From Flagellimonas nanhaiensis (GTDB lineage Bacteria; Bacteroidota; Bacteroidia; Flavobacteriales; Flavobacteriaceae), in NCBI RefSeq assembly GCF_003382275.1, contig NZ_QTJX01000001.1:310001-374000 (forward strand): a DNA stretch of 64,000 nt. Reading direction: 5' to 3'. Below the pieces are notes generated by a model that had not been told where the DNA came from, did no database searches, and saw only the letters and a list, made by a program, of their open reading frames with translations. Made by a program: the position numbers and the translations under genes. The number at the start of each line of letters is the position of its first letter. Position 1 is the first letter of the stretch. This document shows, in pieces, positions 16,359 through 25,784 of the stretch.

Positions 16359-16790
16359 ATGAAAAATTGTAAGTCACACTGTCCTATTAATCAGGCCTTA
16401 GAGGTGTTTGGAGATAAATGGACCTTGCTGATTATCAGGGACATTATGTTTGATGGGAAGCGTTACTTTAGGGAAATGTTAGCTTCGGATGAGAAAATCG
16501 CCAGCAATATTTTGTCCGACAGATTGAACAAACTTGAGGAGTTTGGAATCTTGGTCAAAACCAAAGATGCGCATCATAAACAGAAAAATGTGTATAGCCT
16601 TACCGAAAAAGGTATAGATCTTATGCCAGTGATGATACAAATTGCGGATTGGAGCACCAAACACCGAGAAGTATCGGAAAAAGATAGGATCCATGTAGGG
16701 GAACTGGTAGCAGGAGGACAAGAACTACAGGATAAACTTCAAGGCGCTCTCAGAGAGGAACTGGAATCAGTTTCTAAGGAAAAAGCCTAG
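16359..16790 (+). CDS. HxlR family transcriptional regulator
   Basis: A 143-residue winged-helix regulator of the HxlR type: CPINQALEVFGDKWTLLIIRD with the conserved Cys-Pro, then KRYFREMLASDEKIASNILSDRL (recognition helix), and the wing YSLTEKGIDLMPVM. The N-terminal MKNCKSHCP Cys pair is typical of HxlR proteins that sense electrophiles or oxidants. I chose the ATG at 16359; the codon before it is a TTG. Targets are probably the divergent SDR and the SRPBCC gene, judged by the shared 24-bp operator. Confidence 0.9.
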   Translation: MKNCKSHCPINQALEVFGDKWTLLIIRDIMFDGKRYFREMLASDEKIASNILSDRLNKLEEFGILVKTKDAHHKQKNVYSLTEKGIDLMPVMIQIADWSTKHREVSEKDRIHVGELVAGGQELQDKLQGALREELESVSKEKA

Positions 16791-16849
16791 GCTTAGGTCT
16801 AAATCTAGATTGGTGAAATATTTGCTTTGACCGGATATGCTATGTCGGT

Positions 16850-17293
16850 TCATTTTTCTGGCTTGCCAATACCTTCTTCAACATACGATTTAAGGCTGTC
16901 GGTTATAAAGAAGTCCCATGCGGATGAACAAACATCGTAGCAATTAAACGCGGGTACCAACCCTTCATGGAGAAAATCGACCCTAGAGACGCTGTCATCC
17001 TCTTCGAGGATGTTCCAGTGTAGTTTTGTTCCCAGCCACTCTTCTTTAATGCCCTTAAGACCGGCATGCACTTGGTTAGATTCAATACATTCCCAAGTAA
17101 TGCGAATGTTTGGAGTAAAATCAATGACCTTGAAACCCCAATAGGCTTCACCAAAAGAAACCCTAAAAACGGTTTCTGGCCCAGTTATAGGATGATTTAC
17201 CTCACCCCACCACTTGTCAATACGTAAGGTAAGAGCCTTAAAAATGGCTTCATTGCTTCCATATATTTTAACCGATTGCGAATAGCTTTTCAT
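16850..17293 (-). CDS. SRPBCC (START-like) domain protein
   Basis: A 147-residue helix-grip protein of the Aha1/polyketide-cyclase-like group: an N-terminal strand VKIYGSNEAIFKALT, then WWGEVNHPITG, EAYWGFKVIDFTPNIRITWE, and the C-terminal helix AWDFFITDSLKSYVEEG. These proteins bind hydrophobic ligands or lipids in a deep pocket. It is convergent with HxlR and has its own promoter with the same operator, so it is probably controlled by HxlR. Confidence 0.85.
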   Translation of the reverse strand: MKSYSQSVKIYGSNEAIFKALTLRIDKWWGEVNHPITGPETVFRVSFGEAYWGFKVIDFTPNIRITWECIESNQVHAGLKGIKEEWLGTKLHWNILEEDDSVSRVDFLHEGLVPAFNCYDVCSSAWDFFITDSLKSYVEEGIGKPEK

Positions 17294-17321
17294 GAGAGTA
17301 TTGGTTTTGTTGTGTTTATTG

Positions 17322-17372
17322 CAAATATATTATTCTGATTTTATAATACAACTAGTTTTATTATAAAACTGG
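17322..17372 (-). promoter_or_regulatory. Promoter and HxlR-type operator of the SRPBCC gene
   Basis: Minus strand: TTG (17351-17349), 19-bp spacer, -7 TATATTTG (17329-17322). The region just upstream contains the perfect palindrome AGTTTTATTATAAAACT (17354-17370), within the 24-bp block that matches 16329-16352. Confidence 0.7.
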
Positions 17373-17479
17373 AATGTATCAAAAGCAATAATCTTTTTAC
17401 AGAGCAAAAAGAAGTGTTGACAGATTAAAGTTGATGGTGCTCGTATCTCAGAACAACTTTGCACAACAACAAAACGAGT

Positions 17480-19909
17480 ATGAGATTCTGTTTAAACCTA
17501 CTGATTTGTGTGGTCTTTCCAAGCATCATTTTTGGTCAATCAGCGACAATTTCTGGCCGCATCAACGATGATACAGAAAAGCCAGTTCCATTTGCTAATG
17601 TAATGCTGTTTAAATCTGTAGATAGTACTATGACCAAGGCTGGAATTACCAATGAAAATGGGGTATATCAACTCGATAATCTTTCGGAAGGAGATTATTT
17701 TTTGGAGTTTTCTTCTTTGGGCTATCAAAAATTGACCCTGAACAATATTACTCTAGCTGAAAATCAACATTTGAAACTGGGAGTATATTTTTTGCAACCC
17801 GAGGTAGAACAACTAACTGAGGTAACTATCACAGCCTCAAAACCAATGGTTCAAGTTAAAGCGGACCGGACAACTTTCAATATTCAAGGTACCATAAACA
17901 GCGTTGGCACAGATGGTGTTGCCTTACTGAATAAAGCTCCGGGGATTTTTGTGGATAACAACAATAACATTTCAATATTGGGCCGCACCGGAGTCTTGAT
18001 ATACGTCAACGGTAAAAGGTTGCCCCTAAAAGGGGATGACCTAGCCAACTATCTGGAAAATATACCTTCTGAGCAGATTGATAAAATTGACATTATCACT
18101 AATCCTGGAGTGCAATATGATGCAGAGGGAAATGCGGGTATCATTGATATTGTTTTAAAAAAGGACAAGAATTTAGGAGGAAACGGTACCATCAATTCAA
18201 GCTATTCACAAGGAAGGTATGCCAGTATGGTGTTGAACGCCATTGGAAATTTCAGGAACAAAAAATTGAACATATTTGCTTCGGCGGGTGTTTCCAATAG
18301 AAAACGATTCAATGAAAGCAGTTACAATAACTTCTTGAACAATATAGTTTTGTATGAAACCAATGATTTCGTCGGCAAATCTAACAACCACAACTATCAA
18401 CTAGGGGCTGATTTATTCCTCTCCGACCAACACACCTTGGGCACGCTTATAAGTAGTAATGTGAGGGATGGGAGTCTTAAAGCCCATACTAGAACAGAAA
18501 TTTCCAATGCAGCCACATCAAATCTGGTTGATAGTACCTTGGTGGTGAATGGAACATCAAATGCCAGAAGAACCCAGAAGACCTATAATTTATATTACCA
18601 TTTTGCAGATTACGGTGGTAATGCTCTTCAGTTAAATTTGGATTATGGAAAATATGAAAATAGGTCCAATCGTTTTCAGCCCAACCAATATTTTGATGTT
18701 GACAATCAACTATTATCTGAAGAAACAAACAGCATAGACATTCCTACCGATATTGATATCTACACCATTAAGGCGGACTATGAAACCCATTTGGGGCAAA
18801 GCAAAATAGAGTTGGGATCTAAAGTCAGTAGAATCAGAACAGACAATACCTATCTTTTTTTTGATGGAGCAATAGGAGATAGGATTCAAAATGATCAACG
18901 TTCCCGTCAGTTTGCCTATACCGAGAATGTTTATGCGGCCTACTTGAACTACTCTTTGCCATTGAACAAAAAAGTAGATATTTCAGTTGGTTTTCGAGCG
19001 GAGCAAACACATGCACAAGGAGATTTGGAAGCATTCTTGCCAGAACTTGAGGAGCCACCGGTTAAATTGGATTATCTGGATTGGTTTCCGAGTTTCAGGA
19101 TTTCTTGGAGGGTGAATGCGGAGAATAGAATGTTCATGAGCTATGGCAGAAGAATCAATCGGCCCGACTTTAGTAACTTAAATCCTTTTAATGATCAGAT
19201 AAATCTGTTGTCCTCTGAAAAAGGGAACCCGTTCCTAAGACCCGAAATTCAAAACAATGTTGAGCTCGGGTACTCCTATAAATCCAAATACAACTTTAAA
19301 TTGACCTATAGTAAAACGGAAGATAAAATTACAAGACTGGTAGGACCAGATGCAGATGAACCACGAGCTACTTTTGGTACATGGGAAAATTTGGGCTTTC
19401 AGGATACTTTTGGATTGAGTTCCAATATGTCCCTAAACTTCAACAATTGGCTAAAAAGCTATCTTAATTTCAGTGCATCCTATATAGATAATCAGGCCAA
19501 TTTTGGAGATAACGCCATTGTTGACCTTCAGGTGTTTTCCTATAAGCTCTATCTCCAAAACTCGATACAACTTCCTAAAGGAATAACAGGAGAAATATCA
19601 GGATATTATAATGGACCTACGGTCTGGGGAGGGGTTTTTGAAATGGAACCCAATTGGAAGCTAGACCTTGGACTGCAGCGTAGATTTTTTAAGGATCAAT
19701 TGAACATTCGCCTACTTGCCACGGATATTTTTTATACAAGCAATTGGCAAGGTACTGCAGATTTCAATGGATTGTACTATGTTGGTAGGGGTTTCAGGGA
19801 TAGCCGAAGAATCAGTGTTAATTTATCCTATAACTTTGGAAACCAGAAAACAAGGCGTAAAAACAGGGAAAAAGGATTAGAAAATGAAGGCAAACGGGTT
19901 GGAAGCTAA
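17480..19909 (+). CDS. TonB-dependent-receptor-like outer membrane beta-barrel protein
   Basis: An 809-residue outer-membrane protein with a signal peptide (MRFCLNLLICVVFPSIIFG). After it comes a CarboxypepD_reg-like domain (ATISGRINDDTEKPVPFANV), a TonB plug (LLNKAPGIFVDNNNNISILG, then IDKIDIITNPGVQYDAEG) and a barrel of the OMP_b-brl_3 type with NRPDFSNLNPF and EKGNPFLRPEIQNN. Substrate unknown. The following kinase and regulator genes form one operon with it, which suggests that the receptor and the signalling pair serve one stimulus. I chose the ATG at 17480; an upstream TTG at 17459 is less likely. Confidence 0.88.
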   Translation: MRFCLNLLICVVFPSIIFGQSATISGRINDDTEKPVPFANVMLFKSVDSTMTKAGITNENGVYQLDNLSEGDYFLEFSSLGYQKLTLNNITLAENQHLKLGVYFLQPEVEQLTEVTITASKPMVQVKADRTTFNIQGTINSVGTDGVALLNKAPGIFVDNNNNISILGRTGVLIYVNGKRLPLKGDDLANYLENIPSEQIDKIDIITNPGVQYDAEGNAGIIDIVLKKDKNLGGNGTINSSYSQGRYASMVLNAIGNFRNKKLNIFASAGVSNRKRFNESSYNNFLNNIVLYETNDFVGKSNNHNYQLGADLFLSDQHTLGTLISSNVRDGSLKAHTRTEISNAATSNLVDSTLVVNGTSNARRTQKTYNLYYHFADYGGNALQLNLDYGKYENRSNRFQPNQYFDVDNQLLSEETNSIDIPTDIDIYTIKADYETHLGQSKIELGSKVSRIRTDNTYLFFDGAIGDRIQNDQRSRQFAYTENVYAAYLNYSLPLNKKVDISVGFRAEQTHAQGDLEAFLPELEEPPVKLDYLDWFPSFRISWRVNAENRMFMSYGRRINRPDFSNLNPFNDQINLLSSEKGNPFLRPEIQNNVELGYSYKSKYNFKLTYSKTEDKITRLVGPDADEPRATFGTWENLGFQDTFGLSSNMSLNFNNWLKSYLNFSASYIDNQANFGDNAIVDLQVFSYKLYLQNSIQLPKGITGEISGYYNGPTVWGGVFEMEPNWKLDLGLQRRFFKDQLNIRLLATDIFYTSNWQGTADFNGLYYVGRGFRDSRRISVNLSYNFGNQKTRRKNREKGLENEGKRVGS

Positions 19910-19919
19910 ACATGGGTTC

Positions 19920-20942
19920 ATGAACCTATCTTTTCAAAAAATAATTCGCTATGAACCACTTATACATATCTTCTTTTGGTATATGGTCCTCTTTTTCCCG
20001 TATGTAAAATATTTAGGCCGTGAGGGCGGCTATCCAATAGATTTTAGGCATGAACTTTTGGCTTTGCTTTTTGATATCATTCCTACTTATCTGGCTTACT
20101 TTTGGTTTTTTCCATACAAAAAGAAGTCAATAGGAATCCCATTGTTCATAGCTGCTTGCATTGTGATTGCAATCATTTACAATTATTTTGATGGCTATTT
20201 TCATCCTGGTGACCAACATCCCCAAACATGGAAATTAATTCTATCCAGTTTAGTGAGGTATGCTTCGTTGATAACCGCCTTTTTTGCTTTGTTTTCCATT
20301 AAGGAAATGTATAGGAAACAACGAGTTATTGAGAACATTTCCTTAAAACAGCATCAGGCAGAATTAAGCATATTGAAAGGACAGATAAATCCACATTTTT
20401 TGTTCAACACCTTAAATACAATTTATTCAAGTGCCCTGGACAAGGATGACAAAACCGCGGATTTGATTCTGAAGCTTTCAGACAACTTTAGATATATTCT
20501 TGTTGAAGGCCAACAAGATGCCGTTAGCCTTAAAAAAGAAATTAGACATTTAAAAGATTATATCGCCCTGCAAAAAGAGCGTCTGGCAGATAAGGTATCT
20601 GTTGATTGGTTTGAAGATATAGAAGATCCAGATGCCCAAATTCCGCCGTTGCTATTAATTTCTTTCATTGAAAATGCCTTTAAGTACAGTGGTTTATTAA
20701 AGGGAAAGAATAACCCAATAACTATTCAGCTTAAATTGAATGGGGGTAAACTTTATTTTTATTGTGAGAATTCATGTAAGGATATAAGGAAAGAAGAAGT
20801 TGATGAGAATTGGAACGAAAGTGGAATTGGAATCGAGAATACAAAAAAGAGGTTACAATTGCTGTATCCAAATAAACATGAACTGAGAATCAATTCTAAA
20901 AGTCCAAAATTTATCGTGGAGCTACAAATTCAATTGTTATGA
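19920..20942 (+). CDS. LytS-type sensor histidine kinase
   Basis: The protein (340 residues from ATG 19920; an upstream ATG at 19884 overlaps the receptor gene and adds 12 residues) has four hydrophobic helices (about residues 10-140), a short coiled region and the His_kinase domain: LKGQINPHFLFNTLNTIYSS with the phospho-accepting His, the N-box ISFIENAFKYS and the G-box GIGIENTKKRLQLLYP. Its stop overlaps the response regulator ATG (ATGA at 20939-20942). The sensor has no periplasmic domain; it may sense the membrane or the barrel protein upstream. Confidence 0.93.
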   Translation: MNLSFQKIIRYEPLIHIFFWYMVLFFPYVKYLGREGGYPIDFRHELLALLFDIIPTYLAYFWFFPYKKKSIGIPLFIAACIVIAIIYNYFDGYFHPGDQHPQTWKLILSSLVRYASLITAFFALFSIKEMYRKQRVIENISLKQHQAELSILKGQINPHFLFNTLNTIYSSALDKDDKTADLILKLSDNFRYILVEGQQDAVSLKKEIRHLKDYIALQKERLADKVSVDWFEDIEDPDAQIPPLLLISFIENAFKYSGLLKGKNNPITIQLKLNGGKLYFYCENSCKDIRKEEVDENWNESGIGIENTKKRLQLLYPNKHELRINSKSPKFIVELQIQLL

Positions 20943-21613
20943 TAAAATGCCTGATTTTGGAAGATGAAAAAGCGGCACAAAAGGTCTTGAGGAATTTTGT
21001 GGAAAAGACACCGTTTCTGGTCTGCTCAGGTGTTTATGAATCCGGATTGCAAATTGCTCCGGATGAATTGAAAGAAATTGATATACTGTTTTTGGACATC
21101 CAATTGCCCGAGCTCAATGGATTGTCTTTTCTAAAAACATTGAACCATGCTCCCAAAATCATTGTAACTACTGCTTTTCCCAACTATGCGGTTGAAGCAT
21201 TTGAAGAAGCCGTGGTGGATTATTTGCTGAAACCTTTTTCATATGAGCGGTTTTTTAAATCTGTGAGCAGGGTAAGCAACATTTTAGCGCTCCAAAACCA
21301 AAAAAAGGAGAAGAACATCTTCGTATATGCGGACAAGACATTTTACAATGTTCAGATTGATGACATACTGTTCCTTAAATCAGAGGTAGACTATGTTTGC
21401 CTGGTTACTAAGAATAAAGAATATCTAATTCTGGATAGTCTTAAAAACTGGAAAGAAAAATTAAGCGACCATAATTTTGTCCAGGTTCATAGATCCTTTA
21501 TTGTAAGTATTGGGAAAATTGATAAGGTAATAGGAAATCAGATATACATTGGAAAAACAAAGATCCCGATTGGAAAACACTATAAAGAGGATTTTTTAAA
21601 ACTGTTAAAGTGA
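20939..21613 (+). CDS. LytTR family response regulator
   Basis: A 224-residue regulator: the receiver domain has the acidic pair LEDEK, the phospho-acceptor in ILFLDIQLPELNG (Asp about 58) and the Lys in DYLLKPFSYERF. The C-terminal LytTR DNA-binding domain has FVYADKTFYNVQIDDILFLK, DYVCLVTKNKEYL and FVQVHRSFIVSIGKI. It is the partner of the overlapping kinase gene. Confidence 0.94.
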   Translation: MIKCLILEDEKAAQKVLRNFVEKTPFLVCSGVYESGLQIAPDELKEIDILFLDIQLPELNGLSFLKTLNHAPKIIVTTAFPNYAVEAFEEAVVDYLLKPFSYERFFKSVSRVSNILALQNQKKEKNIFVYADKTFYNVQIDDILFLKSEVDYVCLVTKNKEYLILDSLKNWKEKLSDHNFVQVHRSFIVSIGKIDKVIGNQIYIGKTKIPIGKHYKEDFLKLLK

Positions 21614-21691
21614 AGCTTTTAGAGCCTTAAAATCATAGGAGAGCTTATTTTTAGCTGAAAACCAATGTTTAATTAGTCATATAGCGCATTT

Positions 21692-22198
21692 ATGGATAGA
21701 AAATCTTTTATTAAGACCGGAATTGTTGGCAGTTTGGGTCTAGGAGCCTTACCGGTTTACGGATTTGGAGAGAATCAAACCGAGCCTGAGCCAATTAAAA
21801 CTGAACTGGTCAAGGAGTTTGTACTTGCCGGTCATTTCAATCTGGATAAGGTAAAAAACATGCTAAATGACTATCCCAATCTTATTTATAGTAGCTATGA
21901 CTGGGGGAACGGGGATTTTGAAGAAGCCATAGAAGGTGCCGGACATAAAGGGAACAAAGAAGTTGCAAATTACTTGATTGAGCAAGGTGCACGGGTAAAT
22001 TTGTTCGTGCTTACAATGCTAGGGAAAACCAATTTGGTGAAACCGATGCTGGAAGCGTATCCCAATTTAATTTTTTCAAAGGGGCCGCATGGGTTGACAC
22101 TGCTTCACCACGCTGAAGTTGGGGGAGAGCAGTCAAAGGAGTTGTACAATTATCTAATGGAAAAAGGATTGACCCAAAAAAGTATGAAACTTAGGTGA
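21692..22198 (+). CDS. Ankyrin-repeat protein with Tat-like signal
   Basis: A 168-residue protein beginning MDRKSFIKTGIVGSLGLGA, a Tat-like signal with RK instead of RR, as often seen in this phylum. Two or three ankyrin repeats follow (VKEFVLAGHFNLDKVKNML, GHKGNKEVANYLIEQGA, GLTLLHHAEVGG). The AGH and LLHHAEVGG segments recall small ankyrin proteins that accompany hydrolases. Function unknown; probably a periplasmic protein-protein adaptor. Confidence 0.8.
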   Translation: MDRKSFIKTGIVGSLGLGALPVYGFGENQTEPEPIKTELVKEFVLAGHFNLDKVKNMLNDYPNLIYSSYDWGNGDFEEAIEGAGHKGNKEVANYLIEQGARVNLFVLTMLGKTNLVKPMLEAYPNLIFSKGPHGLTLLHHAEVGGEQSKELYNYLMEKGLTQKSMKLR

Positions 22199-22339
22199 CG
22201 CAATGTATTGTCCCTTTAGGGATTTCAAACGGTATCATTAGCTGATTGTCTAGGAATATAGTTGATATATTTCTCTTTTTTAATAAGTAAATATTTGAAT
22301 TACGCTTATAATGCATTTGCAAAGGCGCTTCTCAGTTGA

Positions 22340-22364
22340 TGACAAAAAGGGCCTGTTTTTGTCA
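22340..22364. promoter_or_regulatory. Inverted repeat before the lipoprotein gene
   Basis: TGACAAAAA (22340-22348) and TTTTTGTCA (22356-22364) form perfect 9-bp arms around GGGCCTG, 47 bp before the start codon. There is no adjacent stop codon or T-run beyond the arm, so an operator is more likely than a terminator. Confidence 0.5.
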
Positions 22365-22411
22365 CAGCTACCGTTTTCAGTTGTCCAATCACTAAACAAA
22401 TAGTTTAACCT

Positions 22412-23149
22412 ATGATCAGGACAACAGTTGCAGTAATTGCAATGAGCATATTAATCTTCTCATGCTCAAGAAAACAAAAACCTAATTCTAACAACCACGA
22501 AAACAAAATGGAAAACGTTGAAACAAATCAGGTCTATGAAATTGCTATCTATCAAATTAAAGATGAGGTCCACGAATTTAAAAGGATACATTCGGGAGCA
22601 CTAGATCATCTGTCCAGTTACCAAGGTTTTATTGACTCAAAATCTTATGAGAACATCAACAACCCCAATATGTATATGGATATGGTGTTGTGGGAGTCCA
22701 TAGAACAAGCAAAGAACGCGCAAGAAAAATTTGAGCAAGGAAGTACCCAGGTAGTGGGAGAGTTTTTGTCATCCATGAATGCACCGATATTCTTTGACCA
22801 TGTGAAGGTGCTGGAAAATGGAAACTTAAAGTTTAGAGAGGTAGAGGAAAATGGTATCCTGGAATTTGCATCATTCCACATCAATTCAGGTGCTTTGGAA
22901 CAATTCAACAAAGATAGAATGAACATGATGAACTATATTGGAGAGAATTATTCCAATTTTAAACAGGTAAAAACGGTTCAGTCCATTGCGGATAAAACCC
23001 TAATCATCGACATAGCCCATTGGGGAAGTGCTACGGAGTGCCATAAGGCACAGCAAGAACTGGAACAACATGAGCTGTTTTTACAATTTGCCAGCAGTTT
23101 TGATCCCAACAAAGAAATGATGATGGAGTTTTTCAAGCAGATCAGGTAA
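22412..23149 (+). CDS. Lipoprotein with two ABM-like (dimeric alpha/beta barrel) domains
   Basis: A 245-residue protein with a lipoprotein signal (VIAMSILIFSC). Two related halves follow: VYEIAIYQIKDEVHEFKRIH to WESIEQAKNAQEKFE, and GILEFASFHINSGALEQFNK to WGSATECHKAQQELEQHE. Each half looks like a ferredoxin-like antibiotic-biosynthesis-monooxygenase domain. Placing this fold outside the cytoplasm is uncommon. The ECF sigma gene starts 24 nt downstream in the same direction, so the two form an operon. Confidence 0.72.
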   Translation: MIRTTVAVIAMSILIFSCSRKQKPNSNNHENKMENVETNQVYEIAIYQIKDEVHEFKRIHSGALDHLSSYQGFIDSKSYENINNPNMYMDMVLWESIEQAKNAQEKFEQGSTQVVGEFLSSMNAPIFFDHVKVLENGNLKFREVEENGILEFASFHINSGALEQFNKDRMNMMNYIGENYSNFKQVKTVQSIADKTLIIDIAHWGSATECHKAQQELEQHELFLQFASSFDPNKEMMMEFFKQIR

Positions 23150-23173
23150 TCTCATTATTTAAGAAATAAAACA

Positions 23174-24058
23174 ATGAAAGGCACATTGATAGATAGTAAT
23201 TATGATGAAAATGAGAACTTGCAGCTTAGAGTGAATGCGGTTGGAGGTGACAGGACTGCTTTGGAGAAGCTCATAAACAACCATTATTCATTCATCTACA
23301 ATGTAGCTTGGAAAATGACTGCTGAACCCTCTGATGCGGAGGATATTACCCAGGATATCATTATAAAGATCATTACAAACCTTTCTTCGTTCAAGGGGCA
23401 ATCTTCCTTCAGGACATGGTTATACAGGCTTGTGGTTAATCATGTTCTAAACATGAAAAAGCGGCATTGCGAATTCCTTATTGGTACTTTTAGTGAATAT
23501 GGAGATGTATTGGAAAGGATGCCCAATGCCGACTTTCCCAAGGAGATAAATTCTGATCCAGAAAAGGAAATGATACTTAAAGAAATCAAATATAGCTGTA
23601 CTGCCGGTATGTTGCTCTGTCTCAGTCGTGAGCAGCGGTTACTCTATATTTTAGGGGCCATATTCGAAATTGATCATACTTTAGGTGCAGAAATCATGAA
23701 CTTGTCTAAAGACAATTATCGACAAAAACTAAGCAGGGCTAGAAAGGAGTTGTCCCAATTTATGAATGACAAGTGCAGTCTCATTACAAAAACAAATCCT
23801 TGTAAATGCAACAAAAAGGCGAAGGCGTTTATAGAGCAAGGTGTAGTGGACCCAAAAAAGCTAGTTTACAATACCGACTATGTGAACAAGATATTTGCCC
23901 TTCTTCCGGTAAAGCAAGATTCTATGGAGATGGTTTTGGAAGAAAAAATCAAGCAACTATATCAAGATTCACCTTTTCAGGAAAAAAAGGAGCTTAAGGA
24001 AAGATTACATCAGGTCATCAGCTCCAAAAACTTTGGGCAATCTTTTAATCTCAATTAA
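23174..24058 (+). CDS. ECF-type RNA polymerase sigma factor with Cys-rich C-terminal extension
   Basis: The 294-residue protein has sigma-70 region 2 (residues about 30-100: NNHYSFIYNVAWKMT, DAEDITQDIIIKIIT, SSFRTWLYRLVVNHV) and region 4 (about 145-190: LSREQRLLYILGAIFEIDH and MNLSKDNYRQKLSRARKEL). An extra tail of about 95 residues begins with CSLITKTNPCKCNKKAKAF, which has three Cys that could bind zinc or sense redox state. No anti-sigma gene is adjacent, so the tail may regulate the factor itself. It follows the ABM lipoprotein gene by 24 nt. Confidence 0.88.
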   Translation: MKGTLIDSNYDENENLQLRVNAVGGDRTALEKLINNHYSFIYNVAWKMTAEPSDAEDITQDIIIKIITNLSSFKGQSSFRTWLYRLVVNHVLNMKKRHCEFLIGTFSEYGDVLERMPNADFPKEINSDPEKEMILKEIKYSCTAGMLLCLSREQRLLYILGAIFEIDHTLGAEIMNLSKDNYRQKLSRARKELSQFMNDKCSLITKTNPCKCNKKAKAFIEQGVVDPKKLVYNTDYVNKIFALLPVKQDSMEMVLEEKIKQLYQDSPFQEKKELKERLHQVISSKNFGQSFNLN

Positions 24059-24119
24059 TTCATTTATTGGATATATATAATAACTTTATTGGAATTTAGG
24101 ATTCCATAAAACGAACGAT

Positions 24120-25622
24120 ATGTCCGTAGTTGTTGATATAGATGACAAATTAGATTTTGAAAGGCACTTCAAGAATTTCAGGAAAAATATTGTTGGTACG
24201 AACCAGACATTTAATTCACCCTATGGCGAACAAAAGTTGATTTATGCAGATTGGACCGCCAGTGGGAGGTTGTACAGGCCCATTGAAGAGAAGCTTTTAA
24301 ACCAATTTGGCCCTTTTGTGGCCAATACCCATACAGAGACTTCAACAGCTGGGGCCGCTATGACCCTTGCCTATCATGAAGCCAGAAATATTATAAAACG
24401 CCATGTCAATGCATCGGAAGATGATGTATTGATTACGGAAGGCTCCGGTATGACAGGAGTCGTCAATAAACTCCAGAGAATCCTGGGTCTAAAGGTGTCC
24501 GAGAACCTGAAGGACCATACCACTGTCCCTGAGGACAAACGACCGGTGATTTTTGTCTCTCATATGGAACATCATTCCAACCAGACGTCTTGGTTAGAGA
24601 CCATTGCAGACGTAGTGGTAGTGCCGAGTAATAGGGAAGGATTGATTTGCCTTGAGGAGTTTGAGAAGACAATCCGGGCACATGAGGGCAGAAAGTTAAA
24701 AATAGCTTGCGTTACGGCTTGTTCCAATGTTACCGGAATCAAAACCGAATATCACAAGATTGCCTCCCTGATACATAAATACAACGGTTTGTGCTTCGTT
24801 GATTTTGCCTGCTCCGCTCCTTACGTGGATATTGATATGCATCCAGAAAAGGAGGATGAGCATTTAGATGCCATTTTCTTTTCACCACATAAATTTTTGG
24901 GTGGCCCGGGTAGTTCGGGAGTTTTACTTTTCAATAAAGAACTTTACAAGAACACGGTTCCGGACAATCCGGGAGGTGGTACGGTAAGCTATACCAACCC
25001 GTGGGGCGAACACGATTATTTCAATAATGTGGAAACAAGGGAGGATGGAGGCACCCCTGCATTTTTGCAGACCATTAAAATAGCCTTGGCAATTCAGCTA
25101 AAGAACAGCATGGGTACGCATGCCATAGACAAAAGAGAAGCCGAAATCAACAAAGTAATGTTCAATTGCCTTGAGGGAATCGAAGGACTGAAGATTATGG
25201 CACCCCAACACCAAGAGCGACTCAGTATTTTCTCTTTCTATTTTGAAAAGTATCACTTCAACTTGGTAGTAAAGTTGCTCAACGACCGATTTGGAATCCA
25301 AACCAGGGGAGGATGTTCTTGTGCTGGCACATACGGTCATTATTTGTTGAATGTTGATCAAGACACTTCCCATGAAATACAAAATTTGATTCTTCAGGGC
25401 TGTAATAAAGATAAACCAGGGTGGGTACGCTTGTCGCTTCATCCAACAACAACCAATGAAGAACTGGATTTTATCTGCAGATCTTTGGTCTCATTGGCAG
25501 AGAATATAGAGGAATGGTCCAAGGACTACGAATACGATATGGACAAGAATGACTTTTTCCATCGTACTGCACCACCAGTTGAACGTACCTTGGTGGAAGA
25601 TTGGTTCAAAAACTTGTATTGA
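24120..25622 (+). CDS. Class V aminotransferase-fold PLP-dependent enzyme
   Basis: A 500-residue fold-type I PLP enzyme related to cysteine desulfurases and isopenicillin epimerase. It has IYADWTASGRLYRPIE, NTHTETSTAGAAM, the PLP lysine in FFSPHKFLGGPGSSG and the segment IQTRGGCSCAGTYGH in the region that holds the active-site Cys in desulfurases. The specific reaction is unknown. It starts 61 nt after the sigma factor gene, on the same strand; a terminator is not visible between them. Confidence 0.87.
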   Translation: MSVVVDIDDKLDFERHFKNFRKNIVGTNQTFNSPYGEQKLIYADWTASGRLYRPIEEKLLNQFGPFVANTHTETSTAGAAMTLAYHEARNIIKRHVNASEDDVLITEGSGMTGVVNKLQRILGLKVSENLKDHTTVPEDKRPVIFVSHMEHHSNQTSWLETIADVVVVPSNREGLICLEEFEKTIRAHEGRKLKIACVTACSNVTGIKTEYHKIASLIHKYNGLCFVDFACSAPYVDIDMHPEKEDEHLDAIFFSPHKFLGGPGSSGVLLFNKELYKNTVPDNPGGGTVSYTNPWGEHDYFNNVETREDGGTPAFLQTIKIALAIQLKNSMGTHAIDKREAEINKVMFNCLEGIEGLKIMAPQHQERLSIFSFYFEKYHFNLVVKLLNDRFGIQTRGGCSCAGTYGHYLLNVDQDTSHEIQNLILQGCNKDKPGWVRLSLHPTTTNEELDFICRSLVSLAENIEEWSKDYEYDMDKNDFFHRTAPPVERTLVEDWFKNLY

Positions 25623-25784
25623 ACGCCCTTTTATAATATCACAGAATTCCACAAAATGAATACTTGAACATTCCTTGGAATGAACACCGCTGTCTGTTGA
25701 TGCCAAAGTGCTTGATCTTGTTTGAATTAGCGCCAAAAAGTTTGCGATAAAATGGCATAAATACTCCCTCTTTGGCCACAAATT

